DNA from: Tieghemiomyces parasiticus
Lineage: Eukaryota > Kickxellomycota > Dimargaritomycetes > Dimargaritales > Dimargaritaceae
Assembly (NCBI GenBank): GCA_027575765.1
Contig: JANBPT010000038.1
Coordinates: forward strand, 1-64,000
Reading direction: 5' to 3'
DNA: 64,000 bases
The notes beneath the pieces are model-generated. The model was not told the origin of the DNA. It was given only the letters and a program-made list of their open reading frames with translations, and did no database searches. Positions 53,616 through 64,000 of this stretch are shown one piece after another. Numbering within the stretch: position 1 is the stretch's first letter; each line of letters starts with the position of its first letter. A program made the translations under genes and the position numbers.

Positions 53616-56252
53616 ATCGGCCGAGGTGTTTTCGCCGCTTGACCTCATGTTCTGTGGGCTCTGCAGCGACTCTAGAAATACGCGGCGTGGCATCGTTCGT
53701 TATGCTATAAATTTCGACGTTTATTATTGTACAGTAGTTGGTGTTGGAGAGCTTAGTTCGAACATTTCTCCCCTGGTCGCTTCATTCTTATTGACAGCCT
53801 GGTCGGATCCACGCCAGCCCTGCTAAAGCAGTCGTTTGTTTACGCAATGTCATCGCCATGCGCACGTTAAGACATGGACTGTCGGCGATTATGGTAGCAG
53901 GAGCCTCATCTCTTTCGCCCCGTGTGCAGTATCGCCTATGTCCATACAGGCCAACAGGTTTCCCGTGTGCTTCATTACTCCCTATTTGCTTCAGGACCAA
54001 GCCCAACATCCAACGACGGCTATCGTCCCGTCGGCCCTGAGCGCGGACGGGTGAGCCTTGAGCCTCATGCGGCTAGAGACGGGGGGGAGGGGAGACAGTG
54101 CAAGAGTCGAACAAATGGGGTGGTGAACCCTTGCATTCTGAGAACCAGGCGTATTGGCTCGCCGGTGACTCAAATAGCGGCCAGCCCTAAGCCTTATCAA
54201 TAAGGGATGGCACGGTCCAGGGTGGCCCGAGGCAAAAAATAATACTATAGTTGGGCGATGCGATGGATCCGCAGGCTCGCCAAGCAAACGGTTGGCATCA
54301 TAGGCCAAATCTCGACAAGCGCCAGCCAGCGCAGGCCGCCTTCAACCCATGAGTTTTTGTAGCCCTCTCTCCCCCACCCTGTACCAGCTGGAAGCAGCCC
54401 TTCCGTGAGGCTGTGTGTTCAAGCAACGGGCCGCTTAAGGGATTAGAGAATATACTTTGGTGGTGTAACTCATCGGTCGGTTTTCGGCGGTTATTGATGA
54501 GAGCAGAGCCCTGTCGCAAAAACCGATATGACAGGCAGCCGATGTCAATATATCCTGCCAGTTTTTATCACTGGTCGCAAACTGGGTAGAGGGAAAGGGT
54601 CGGTTCCTATGCCCATCTAAGGTTCACGCCGCTAGCCCACCTCCCTCTCACTCGGGAAACGCCACATCACAGCAATTGTTTTTGGCAGAGCACGCTGCTT
54701 TTCAACTATAGGCAGGGTTAGTGTAGTTAGTCGGCCGCTGAGGCCATGATTCATCCCCTAAGGCGTGCGCTGGGACAGGCGGATTATGTTGAATCGCTGC
54801 CATCATAGAATTCCTTATAGCCGGTTGGTTAGCGAAACGAGCGTCCTTAGCCCCCAGCCCGACCGCGAAGTACACCTGGCGCGGGTCGCCGCTCAATCGG
54901 GGAGGTAATGCCGGGAGGAGAGTCCGATGTGGGCGTCCCCTGCCCTTACCTGCACACGCTTTGTTCGGGGATAATTTTTTTTACAACACGCGATCCCTCA
55001 GCGCCAAGCCAGCTGTCCGGTAGACCAAATAACTGCCATGGACAACCGGTTGCTGTCCATGAAGTCGGGGGGGGGTGAGAGTGCGGAAACCTCCACCCGG
55101 TATCCCGTATCCACCGGCTATCGCTGCCCCTGCCCTCGCTGCTTTCCCGGCGACAGGCTGACCTCCACAGTTGATGCTTGCTATGGTCTGCACTGTAGTC
55201 TTTGTCCAAAACGATCCCCCAATTAATCATACCCTTGTTGCGACCGTTCGTAAAGAATTGGCAACAAAGCGATGGACCTTCGATTTACGGGCTCGAGCGC
55301 GACCAACGTATCACCGCCGCTGTTCTCTCCCCTCCACCGCCATCTGCCGCCGGCATGGTCTGCCCGCCCGCTCTACGGCCCACTTTTAATCCATGTGCTC
55401 TGCATCGCCTCCCAGGTTTACAACGGGAGGGATCAGCGACGCAGCTGAGCCGACAACGAGTGCAAACGAAGGGAACGGAAGGCGGGTGATGGGTGGAGGC
55501 TCAAACGCACAGGACTTGCCACCCAACGCGTCGATGCTAAGCGGAACGGACGAGTGGGCAAACGCACCCCTCCCCCTTTACAACCACCTCTCTTCCATCG
55601 AACACAGCGTGCCGTCGCTAGGCACTCGCAGGCTCAACGGCAAGGTGCCGCCGGCCGTTCAGGCTGTGTCGGCGGCCCCGGGCCTGCGGTCGTTACACCG
55701 GTCCCACCCACCACCCTAGTCCACTAACGCCTCCCTCCCTTTTCCGTAGTGCTCCCAGCCCCCGAAGGTCGCTCGTATGTGCTGCGAGCTGTACTCATTG
55801 GCCGGTCGATTATATTCTTTATGGCCCCCTTCTCTCTTCTTCTCTCTTTATCATTCCCGAAGCCTTTGTTGCGACCCCTTGGTCTACCATAGAAGGGACC
55901 CTGGAGGGGAGAGACATGGGCGTATAGTGTGAGGACGAACGGCCGTGGATGCTATTTAAAGCACGTTGTCCGCCGCCCCCTAGTTAGTCGATATTGCATT
56001 GCCCTGTCGACCGCTCCCTCATCTATCGTTCTCCTTACCTAGGTTTTACGGACTCCTACGCTGCTCCCGGTGCCTGTTCCACTTTTTTTTCAGCTGCCCC
56101 TACTTATCACTGTGCGTCCCTGCGTACTCCCCGCTCTGCCCTTCTTCAATATAAACCTCGGCGCTCCCTTGCGTTCCTCACTGCCCCTCCATTACCACTG
56201 CGTCTCACACCAGGTACCACCTCTTCGTCCCCCTCCTCCCTGCTCTGTCGCT
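53616..56252. other. Gene-free 2.6 kb upstream of the membrane-protein gene
   Basis: I found no frame with domain evidence. Short open frames on the minus strand at 54702-54896 and 54981-55193 (the latter Gly/Ala-rich) have mixed composition but no convincing starts or splice partners. The last 450 bp are strongly pyrimidine-rich and probably form the 5' UTR and promoter of the next gene. A TATA-like 'ctatttaaag' lies at 55953. Confidence 0.4.
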
Positions 56253-57473
56253 ATGAAGCACTTCAAGGCTTGTCTGCTCGTCGTGGTCGCTGCCGGTGCG
56301 GTGGTCGACGCCACCATCCTGATGGACGTGCCCAAGACCACGGTGAGTATGACGCGCTCGGCCACCCCAGGCTGGAACCACTATGTGGTTACCATTGACC
56401 GTCTGGACCAGATTTTTGCGCCTCACCTAGAATTGGACCTGCTCCACCCACACGTGACGGCCGAGTGGGTGGCCACGCGCGATGTCAGTATCAGCGTCGA
56501 TGTGGCCGTGCACACCAGCGGCGAGGTGCTCCTCAACAACAAGCGCCTACATGACGGTATCCAGAACGTCAGCATTGAGAAGGCTACCTTCGTCACTCCG
56601 AAGCTCCAAGACGATCTGCTCATGCAGCTGGGCGTGCGTCACTTGCTGGACCAGCTCCGCGTGGCCAATGTTGAGGTCAGCGCCCAAATTATCACCATCA
56701 AACGGGAGAGCTCCGGTCGGCCGGCCCAGACCGTTGACAGTCATGACGTGACCCCCCGTCCGACGCCCGATTCCGGTGCCACCGCCACGGGTGACGAAGG
56801 TCCCTACATGCGCGTACTGAAGCTGACCCAGCGCATTACTTCGGTGGAGGGTGTCAAGGTGAGCCAGCAGGAGTATGTCGAGAACATCATCGAGATACAC
56901 CCGAACGGTGACATTAGCGACCGTGTCGCTCCCTGCGTCAAGGCGGACCACGACCGCCCGGACTTTACCGTGGACCACTCTGGCGGCCATCTAGCCCGAA
57001 TCTCGACCTACGGCCACGGTCACGGCCCGGCTGTCAACGAGCCCCGGCCGGCGGTTGGCCACGAGGCTACTCCGACCACGGCTGAGGGCAATCTCCGTGA
57101 CGCCCTTCGCTACGCTGTGGCTGCCCCCGTCCACCACGCTACCACCTTCTGGTCGGGCCTGTCGCCGTTCGTGCGCGTCACTCTCATCGCCGCCATTGCC
57201 AGCTTCAGCATTGTCACCGCCCTGCTCACCATTCCGCTGGTGCTCTACCACCTGTTTGCCTTCTGGTCCGCCCGCCGTCGTCGCAACGCTACCGTTAACC
57301 AGGGCTACAGCTTGTACGGTGACGGTATGACGTCGGCTGAGGATATGGAGGCCGGCAAGCAGGGTGACGTGCCCCCGCCTAGCTATACCAGCGTGGGCGC
57401 CAAGGATCCTAGCTCCGCGCAGCCGACCGAGACCATGCCCCTTACCCGCGGTGATGACACCGCCGAACACTAA
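56253..57473 (+). CDS. Predicted type I membrane protein with a cytoplasmic PPxY motif, family unknown
   Basis: The frame gives 406 aa from the ATG at 56253. A signal peptide is visible (MKHFKACLLVVVAAGAVVDA, cleavage likely near residue 20). A lumenal or extracellular region of about 285 residues follows, with alternating beta-like patterns and few Cys. One membrane helix lies at about 307-335 (VTLIAAIASFSIVTALLTIP, then LVLYHLFAFW), followed by a stop-transfer ARRRR. The short tail contains PPPSY at about 372-376, a PPxY motif that binds WW domains of Rsp5/Nedd4 ligases, so ubiquitin-dependent sorting is plausible. I do not recognise the lumenal domain. AATAAA at 57836-57841 is a candidate poly(A) signal. 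Confidence 0.8.
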   Translation: MKHFKACLLVVVAAGAVVDATILMDVPKTTVSMTRSATPGWNHYVVTIDRLDQIFAPHLELDLLHPHVTAEWVATRDVSISVDVAVHTSGEVLLNNKRLHDGIQNVSIEKATFVTPKLQDDLLMQLGVRHLLDQLRVANVEVSAQIITIKRESSGRPAQTVDSHDVTPRPTPDSGATATGDEGPYMRVLKLTQRITSVEGVKVSQQEYVENIIEIHPNGDISDRVAPCVKADHDRPDFTVDHSGGHLARISTYGHGHGPAVNEPRPAVGHEATPTTAEGNLRDALRYAVAAPVHHATTFWSGLSPFVRVTLIAAIASFSIVTALLTIPLVLYHLFAFWSARRRRNATVNQGYSLYGDGMTSAEDMEAGKQGDVPPPSYTSVGAKDPSSAQPTETMPLTRGDDTAEH

Positions 57474-60400
57474 ATCATCTGCGCCGGTACGTGTTCTCAC
57501 GTGACGGCTCAAAAACAGTAATCGAGATAAGGCTGTGCTTTCCGGCCGTCCTCTTTCCCTGGCTGTCGACCCTGTCCTCCGCCAGCAGACCTTCGATTCC
57601 CATCCCGCTGTTTCCAACGATATGCTTCGCAGCTTTTCTAAATATCTCTATACTTCGACGACCGTAACACTGCCCCTTAACTTAACCGTTCTCCCCTCCC
57701 ATTCCCGCACCCTGTACACTTACCAATTTTACCTCGCTCCGGATTAACATGTCCAAACTTTGCTTTTGAATCCGTTACTTGTATGTATCGCTGCCATTTT
57801 CTTTATCCTTCTCGATGAGGTCGCGTATTTTTTACAATAAACTATATATATTTAATCGAATGCTTCTAACGCACGTCTGCCGCCAGTATGGCCTCTTCCG
57901 TCCAAATCAAAATTCTGGAAGCTGGGTGTACAATTGCTAAGCGGCCTCTTAGGGTTGATTGATTTTGATTTTCACCAATAGTTTGTTACTTACGCCTGCA
58001 TTGCCAAATTAAATCAAATATCTTGAACCCCTCCCTCGTCAGTGTCACTTTATACAGACTTTGACGATTGGGTATGTATGAGTGTGCCATACAGGTATCT
58101 CTCTCTCTCTCTCTCTCTGGCCATGTAGTCAAAGATGCATTGAAGTTAATCGCTTAGAAATTGATACATCTGAATTTACAAACGATTTTAATATACTAGG
58201 ATTGGTACTGAGTCGCCTTCATAGCATCATCCATGACGGCTGGAAGCACTAGATGGCTAGTGTAAATGAACTCGGGTCACGTCACAATTATCCAATAGGG
58301 CCCGCAGGTAATCACTGGCTCCGATTGCTATTTTCGTAACACTGGTTGTGAGGCGTATATACAAGGGAAGGGGTATTGGTCGCTGGTAAGATAGATGATT
58401 CTACAGTTGGTGGAGTGGTATATACTAGTAGAGGAAAGCGAGTACGGTCCGAGCGCACGGCATATTGGCTGGCGAGGAGTATCCCCCCCATAAATTAGGG
58501 TTCCTTGTCCTCATATTCATAATGTCATATAATGAGTTGTACATCAAAGGGTCATCTATGGTTAGTCCCCAATTGAAACGGAGGACGCACCGCTTATGCG
58601 TGAATAGTGATAATATCAGGAATCACGTGATGTAATACAACGGTGTTCTTAGTGGTGATATCAGTAATTACACCGTTTCGTGAGTGTGACGCCAAGCTTA
58701 GGGTCCTCCCAGCTCGTAATATATATGTCCGCTGTCCCGATATATAAAAATACAGGCGGGTAGATTGGGGAGGTAGCGAGATAAACTAGAAATAGATGTG
58801 ACAGTAAAAACAATGTAAACCACCTATCGAGTATGTGACCCCTATCCAAAGCCACAAGTAATCCATAAATAAATAACCAAACCGTGGTAGGCAGAATTCC
58901 GGGGAATAAAAGGGTTTATTTAAAAGAGAACAAGCGTAGAGAAGTAGGAGTGTCGTTTTTCAAGGGGCATGGGGTGCACCTTATAAGTAGAATAACTGTT
59001 GGCGTATTTGCGTGCGTTCGCGGCTAAGGGAGAGTGCTCTTGGGAGTCCCTGGGCTGGCAGAAGAGTGTGGAGGGCTGGCAGTGGAAGGCTAACGTAGAT
59101 GAGTCATGCCGGCGGGTGAGGTCAATCTAAAGCGTTTAGGCAGGCGTCTCGGTGCAGAAGGAATGTGGCCCGGTCCGCAGGAGGTACATCTTAACGCTTG
59201 ACGGTTCTTTCGGGTACGCTAAATACGTAACGAAGATAAATCAATAGCCCTGGACATTCATAAGTAGCGAATGTGAGTAAAAATGCTATAGAATGGTGGC
59301 CACTGCGGCCTACTATAACTATATTTATTTACCAATATATTTCGCATGGCACTTTCCTTAAAATATAATACCAGGCGAAGAAACAATACTAATAAATACG
59401 GAAGTTTTCGACAATGTAAAATAATTTAGAGGAGTTTTAAAAGACATGTAAACTTGGGCGGTGTTTTCAAGGTGTCATTTTATGACTGGAAATAGGCGGC
59501 CTTTTTATATAAAGTCGCCAGAACAAAAATAAGACAAGTATAAACGATAATATGTTATCATAGCAAAATGTGATAAAGTTAAAGTTGTATCCAGGGTTTT
59601 GAGCTATTGCATAACCCGGAACCAGAGTTTGCGAAGCCCAGCAGACAATTGGTGTGCCGCGAGCATCGTGGGTAGGCGGAGAAAAGGAGTCAGAAGGCAC
59701 CGAGGGAGCTGCCCTCATCACATACAAAAATATGCGGTGCACTGGGTTTGATGCCGGGTGTAAAGGTTCAAATCTCCTTAGTAGACGACACAGTAGAGTA
59801 GGTCTCCTGTGTTGCCTAATAAGCGGGTGTGCCAATTTCTCCCATGGGACCCACTTCCGACTTTTCCGCACTCGCAGGATTGTCGGTAAAGCCTCCTTTT
59901 CTGGAACGGCTTATCTGACTTCTTTTCAGTCGAAAACGCAGCTTACTTCTTTTCGATATCATAATATTTCTCTTGCCAACCGGACCAGCGCGGTACTAGC
60001 AGAGATTGGGTCAGGGCACTTCGTCGCCCAATTTCGTAGTAAAGGGCGATGATACCAATACTCACCGGTATTTCCTTACAAATAAAAAGTCCGTTCTATA
60101 ACATACCCGGCTTATACTACTTGGTTTAAACATTTTGCTACATTGACTCACTGGCATACTGGAGTGAAAACGAGTCGGATCCTGACAAATGTAAAGCGGA
60201 CCGGTATCGGAGAGCCGGTCCCGCTTTCAAAAGAACCTTCGGGGCGAAGTGGAGTATTCAGAATTAAACAGTCGGCGCAGGGGTATCCGAATCTGTAACG
60301 CAAAGTGGCTTCGGACAACTATTAACGGAGTGTCGCCACAAGAAAATCTACAAACGTGTAGCAACAATCGAGCTTAAAAGAATATTGGTACAAGGTTATA

Positions 60401-60996
60401 CTTAGAGAAATAGTGCCAACGGATGGCACTATGGGACTGAAAATACGAAAAAGCTGTCAGACCCTGTGTTGCATACTTGGGTCTGGCGTATATACTAGGG
60501 CTATACTAAAGCGATCTACGATGATTGGTGGAGGGCTTGGATAGGCCCCCGTCTCTTCCAGGCCTCTCCCAGAGGTTGCCCGGTCTCTTTCCTGAGTTCT
60601 CTTTTGTTGGAGGTATAGGCACGACCTATTACAACTCCTCAAAGGCAGAAGCCGGGTTTAGATTCACACAAATGTTGTGGTAAGACGCAGCTAATCGCAA
60701 TCCAGTTTTATCAATGTCGGCTGCCAGAGGGCAGTAACCAAAGCCTCTGGGCACCTAGGCCGAGTATATCAATGATCCTGGCTTCCTTTAATCGTAAAAA
60801 GGAAAGTTTCTTGTCTTTATGATAACCAGACATCAGTTCGACGATCGATAGCCAGTATAAAACGGGCCCAAGTCGGGCCCAATGAATAAACGACAGCTTT
60901 TTACTGATCTTTATATTCCTATAAAAATCGCGCCAATTCTTCATCAAGTCCTATCTTATATGAAGGTTTAATAGACTGCGCACAACACAAATATAG
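57474..60996. other. Gene-poor AT-rich region with a (CT)n microsatellite
   Basis: After the 3' UTR of the preceding gene, no frame with coding character is visible in about 3 kb. A (CT)n run lies at 58098-58118. A 134-codon minus-strand frame at 59467-59871 and its partner on the other strand have no recognisable features. Base composition is clearly more AT-rich than in the gene blocks. Confidence 0.45.
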
Positions 60997-61071
60997 GCCC
61001 TATTAGCTCAGTTGGTTTAGAGCGTCGTGCTAATAACGCGAAGGTCGTAGGTTCGATCCCTGCATGGGGCA
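60997..61071 (+). tRNA. tRNA-Ile (anticodon AAT)
   Basis: The 75-nt sequence folds as a cloverleaf. The acceptor stem GCCCTAT pairs with ATGGGGC through one T:G pair. The D arm contains TAGCTCAGTTGGTTTAGAGC. The anticodon arm TCGTG-CTAATAA-CGCGA shows AAT with one T:G wobble. The T arm GTAGG-TTCGATC-CCTGC has one wobble. A run of ten T from 61073 terminates Pol III transcription. There is no intron. Confidence 0.96.
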
Positions 61072-61804
61072 GTTTTTTTTTTAAAAAAACGAAAATTATT
61101 TTCTACATTTTATTCTTGCAGATTCGGCTAATGGTGCTTATGAAATAGTCCTCACTCTCAGGTAGTCAGTGGTGGTGGCGCTTTCCTTAGCTACGGTTCC
61201 TGCGGAATTTCGTTTTAGTCATCCAATGCCTCTCTATACCCTGGGTTGAGATGCCATCAAGCCTGAATTACTGGCGGCCGAAGCAGACGGCTTTTACTTT
61301 GTTCTCTACGTGATTGCAGGCCATGGCCTTCTAAAATCAATTATGGTACTGCGGTGGTCGCGTTTGCAATGCATACCAGTTGCCGATTGAGTCACAATGC
61401 CAGTGTTAAGTTCCATCCTTCTTCCTCTTTTAATGAAGCTTGATAGGGGTAAAAAAAATATTGGAAAGATACCAAAAAAAAATCCCCCCGCGTGTTGCGG
61501 ACTGCGTAATTCAACATGCCGTGTACGCGGTGGAGACGCTATCCCTCAGTTTTCTACACTTGGGCGACTTCATAACCCATCGATACTTCCTACGTCTCTA
61601 CTTGATAGCGGTCACTCCGTTCACCACCTTAACATCAGTTCCCTTCCACTCCTCTCTTTGACGGCCCCCAATTCCCCCCTCTGCAAATCCAACTACGACA
61701 TCGTTGCCACGTAGCTCCGCACATTGATTGGCCCAAATCGCGGCGGGCCTCATCCAATCTCTCCACCCACAGCCTTCCCGGCAAGCCATTTCACCCGATT
61801 CGTC
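61072..61804. promoter_or_regulatory. Upstream region of the Myb/SANT-like gene
   Basis: No gene is supported. The 3' half is pyrimidine-rich, as for other plus-strand promoters in this window. The coding frame is open upstream of 61805 (from 61724), but the added residues are composition-driven. Confidence 0.4.
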
Positions 61805-63349
61805 ATGACCATTCCGCAGTCGCCCCCGACCACACCGCAGGCCGCTGCATCACCAACCAAATCAGATGCGGGTTCCGTGCGCAAGATCAGGTACGGCGAG
61901 TTCCGCCCCGACCAGCGGTTAGCCCTCCTTCAGTACATTCTCGAGCACCGTGAGCAGTTCCCCCACTACAACCGTAACCCCTTCTACGCCCAGGCCATCA
62001 CCGACCTGGGCCTGAGCGTCTCCGCGGATGTCATCAATGGCTTCGTATCGCGGTCATTTACTGACTTTCGCAACTACAAGAAGGACGTGCACCTCAAAGG
62101 CAAGCCCCGGCGTTGGCCCTACTACGACGTAATTGACCAACTCTTTCAGGATACGGACATGGTCGCCCGTAAGAAAATCGGTACGCCACAGGTCAAATCT
62201 AAGGCAGCGAAGAGCAAAGTTGAAATATCATCGACCTTATCGTCGCCATCGGTTGACTCCTCTTCCGACAACGACGACGACAACCACGGTACGGACAGGG
62301 ACGCCGATAAACTGAGTGAACTCACAGACAAGTCCGCCCCCGCCACGCCCTGCACGAATTTGGCCAACGGCGGTACACTGCGGGTTCAGGCAGCGGCTGA
62401 CTCCCAGCCAGGTGGTCCTTGCATGACGCCCACCAAAAAGCGCACAAAGGTGACCAAGACCGCGCTGACTTCCGAATCCGATGCAGGTCCCGCGGTCAGG
62501 GATTCCACCAACGGCGTGAGTGACCCCACCCCTGGCAAGAAACCCAAGAAAGTCCGGCAAGCCGGCGAAGGTAGCACCCTGACGACGAAGGCCAAGACAT
62601 CCAAAACCAACGATAGTGCCTCCCCCGAACCCCCTACCCCTGCGGAGTCTACCTCCATATCTGCGAATGGCCACGGTCTCACCAAAAAGTCTAAAAAGCC
62701 CCGGCCGGTTTCTGATGAGAAAGTGTCCAAAGTGGCGACAGCCCCTGTCGAATCCCCAGCGGTCGACGCCGTAGCCACTAACGGTAGCGGTCCCCCGCTC
62801 ACCAAACCCGCCAAAAAGTCTCGTGCCAAGAAGGAGATGAAGGCGCTGCCCACCGCTATTGAGGCCACCGTTGTCGTGCCTGTAGTCGCGACGTCCGACC
62901 TCGCCGTTTCAAAAGACCACACACCTGCGGTCCTGGCCACTCAAAAAGTCCAGCCGCAGCCCAAGATCAAGGCGATACTTCCGCCGGTCATGGCGGCTGC
63001 CGAGCCGGACTCCGCCATCCCGACCCAGACCAGGAAGCTTGTCAGGCCCCCCGCCACATTCGACCAGTCCCCGTTGGCGGTACCGGCCGAGGCCCAGACG
63101 GACCTTAAACTGGCCAAATGGATGAAAATGTACTACAAAGCCCAATTCCGCGAGTCCAAGGCCCGCAAGCAAGCCCTTGATTTTCAAGCCCGGTGGTATG
63201 AGGACCAGATGCAGTCCCACTCCAACGTCGACGCCATCGCCACTCTCACCGCTGCCGTCGAGAGCCTCAAACGGCAGGTGGCCGAGCTCACCGCTGAGGG
63301 CTCGGCAGCACGGAAGAAAGTCCGTCGGACGAAGAAGGAGTCCACGTGA
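61805..63349 (+). CDS. Putative DNA-binding protein with Myb/SANT-like N-terminus and C-terminal coiled coil
   Basis: The intronless frame gives 514 aa from the ATG at 61805. Residues about 28-118 form a predicted helical module, RYGEFRPDQRLALLQYILEH to PRRWPYYDVIDQLFQD. Its spacing of aromatic residues, and an ending in WPYYDVIDQLF, resemble the MADF/trihelix Myb-SANT class, though several landmark Trp residues are absent. Residues 130-420 are a low-complexity Lys/Ser/Thr/Pro/Ala region with repeated KKxxK patches (KKPKKVR, KKSKKPR, KKSRAKK) that look like nuclear localisation signals. The C-terminal 80 residues are charged and heptad-like (LTAAVESLKRQVAELTAEG), suggesting dimerisation. AATAAA at 63626-63631 is a candidate poly(A) signal. 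Function is inferred only from architecture. Confidence 0.7.
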   Translation: MTIPQSPPTTPQAAASPTKSDAGSVRKIRYGEFRPDQRLALLQYILEHREQFPHYNRNPFYAQAITDLGLSVSADVINGFVSRSFTDFRNYKKDVHLKGKPRRWPYYDVIDQLFQDTDMVARKKIGTPQVKSKAAKSKVEISSTLSSPSVDSSSDNDDDNHGTDRDADKLSELTDKSAPATPCTNLANGGTLRVQAAADSQPGGPCMTPTKKRTKVTKTALTSESDAGPAVRDSTNGVSDPTPGKKPKKVRQAGEGSTLTTKAKTSKTNDSASPEPPTPAESTSISANGHGLTKKSKKPRPVSDEKVSKVATAPVESPAVDAVATNGSGPPLTKPAKKSRAKKEMKALPTAIEATVVVPVVATSDLAVSKDHTPAVLATQKVQPQPKIKAILPPVMAAAEPDSAIPTQTRKLVRPPATFDQSPLAVPAEAQTDLKLAKWMKMYYKAQFRESKARKQALDFQARWYEDQMQSHSNVDAIATLTAAVESLKRQVAELTAEGSAARKKVRRTKKEST

Positions 63350-63809
63350 GAAGGCTACATATATATGTGTATGACTGTTTGCCATCATTACTTGGATTCT
63401 TTACTGCCCGCCAGCGTTGCTTTGTTAACCTAATGTATGATCCTCGAACCCCGCCGCCCTTTCAACCATGACATTGTGTTGCGCCGATCTAATTCCATCC
63501 GCCTTTACCCCATTATCTGTCTCCTCCCTTTTCCAAAGTTCTTTAGCCTGTCCTCTCTCCCCACTTCCTTTGCTTGGATGATACTGATACTTTGACGTTG
63601 TGCTTTTACTCTGAATGAAACCAAAAATAAATCAATTTAAAAACCTTCTAATATCCCGACCCAGCGCCTCCAATACTATCTAATGAATTCGCAATGCGCG
63701 AGAGAGAAGAAACCGCCAAGGCGGAGGTGTCGTAAAGACGTGATCATGGTTCGAATTGCTATTCGTTAAACTGGGCGACCAAAGTTGCCTAGAGATCCTT
63801 GCAACTGTC
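63350..63809. other. Convergent 3' region
   Basis: The segment lies between the plus-strand Myb/SANT-like gene and a minus-strand frame ending at 63810, so it should contain both 3' UTRs. A small inverted repeat 'ccgccaaggcgg' lies at 63712-63723. No gene is supported. Confidence 0.45.
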
Positions 63810-64000
63810 CTACAGGGACGGGCAGTCGAGACAGATTTCCATGGCCGGCCAGTTCACCAAGCGCAGACCCTTTGGCTTGAGGAGACTAGGTAGTCCCTGG
63901 ATAATATCGCTCTCCTCCGTAGTGGCCCAAGGAGGAAGTTCTACCCCCTCGAAGGTTTGCTGACAGGTCGTGGACGGGACACCAAAGTGCATCATGGTCC
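63810..64000 (-). CDS. Partial 3' exon of a gene running off the window, family unknown
   Basis: The minus-strand frame is open to the right edge and ends at a stop at 63810. The visible residues include FEGVELPPWATTEESDII, LPSLLKPKGLRLVNWP and the end MEICLDCPSL. The composition looks protein-like, and its position, convergent with the preceding gene, suits a terminal exon. The ELPPWA string recalls a short block in BEACH-domain proteins, but the following sequence does not continue that match. The start shown in frame near the edge (MMHF) is probably internal. Confidence 0.4.
   Translation of the reverse strand, partial: TMMHFGVPSTTCQQTFEGVELPPWATTEESDIIQGLPSLLKPKGLRLVNWPAMEICLDCPSL

Noticed and set aside
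59735..59785. T-arm-like 'ggttcaaatctcc' resembling a tRNA 3' half
   Set aside because: The stem does not pair over five bases and no cloverleaf forms upstream.
63900..63960. ELPPWA string suggesting a BEACH-domain protein
   Set aside because: Only six residues match; the sequence after it does not continue the BEACH pattern and ends within about 40 residues.
1..64000. CRISPR arrays, bacterial operons, riboswitches
   Set aside because: No regularly spaced repeats were seen, and spliceosomal introns and Pol III tRNA genes show the DNA is nuclear eukaryotic.

Overview
The window is nuclear DNA of a fungus, probably an early-diverging (non-Dikarya) lineage. The evidence is a set of intron-bearing genes with GTAAG-type donors and CAG/TAG acceptors, fungal markers (an Rxt3-domain HDAC subunit, a 7TM-RGS protein, animal/fungal-type glycogen synthase, a HUT1-like transporter), and genes rare or lost in yeasts (LARP1 with a full DM15 region, EAPP, translin, ACOT13, a Slo-like channel). 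Genes are GC-rich and intergenic tracts are pyrimidine-rich or AT-rich. I could not place the species. Gene models were built by hand from splice motifs, intron phase and remembered family patterns, without any search.

Layout. 1-7160 is repeat territory: a CpG-free stretch, then a dead Ty3/gypsy LTR retrotransposon (gag, protease, RT/RNase H, integrase) broken by a solo LTR in its RT region and by another LTR nested in its 3' LTR, both with 4-bp target duplications. 7682-16439 (minus) holds LARP1 and a short GRASP/Grh1 protein. 20392-28767 (plus) holds glycogen synthase and a seven-exon Slo (BK)-family protein that has lost the K+ filter. 28878-34246 (minus) holds EAPP, a 7TM-RGS protein and ZCCHC9. 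34646-36114 (plus) is translin. 36257-38845 (minus) holds an ACOT13-like thioesterase and the HUT1/SLC35B1 transporter. 41466-46585 holds tRNA-Asp, a small one-TM gene, Rxt3 and tRNA-Thr. 48177-53615 (plus) holds a ClC-3/4/5-type transporter with a changed proton glutamate and a mitochondrial glutamate-type carrier. 56253-63349 (plus) holds a single-pass membrane protein with a PPxY tail, tRNA-Ile and a Myb/SANT-like protein. A partial minus-strand exon ends the window.

There is no operon logic. Genes are independent, often convergent with short spacers (Slo/EAPP 110 bp, translin/thioesterase 142 bp) or divergent (ZCCHC9/translin, 399 bp). Shared themes are growth and nutrient control (LARP1, glycogen synthase, 7TM-RGS, Rxt3) and ion or organelle transport (Slo-like, ClC, SLC25, HUT1, GRASP).
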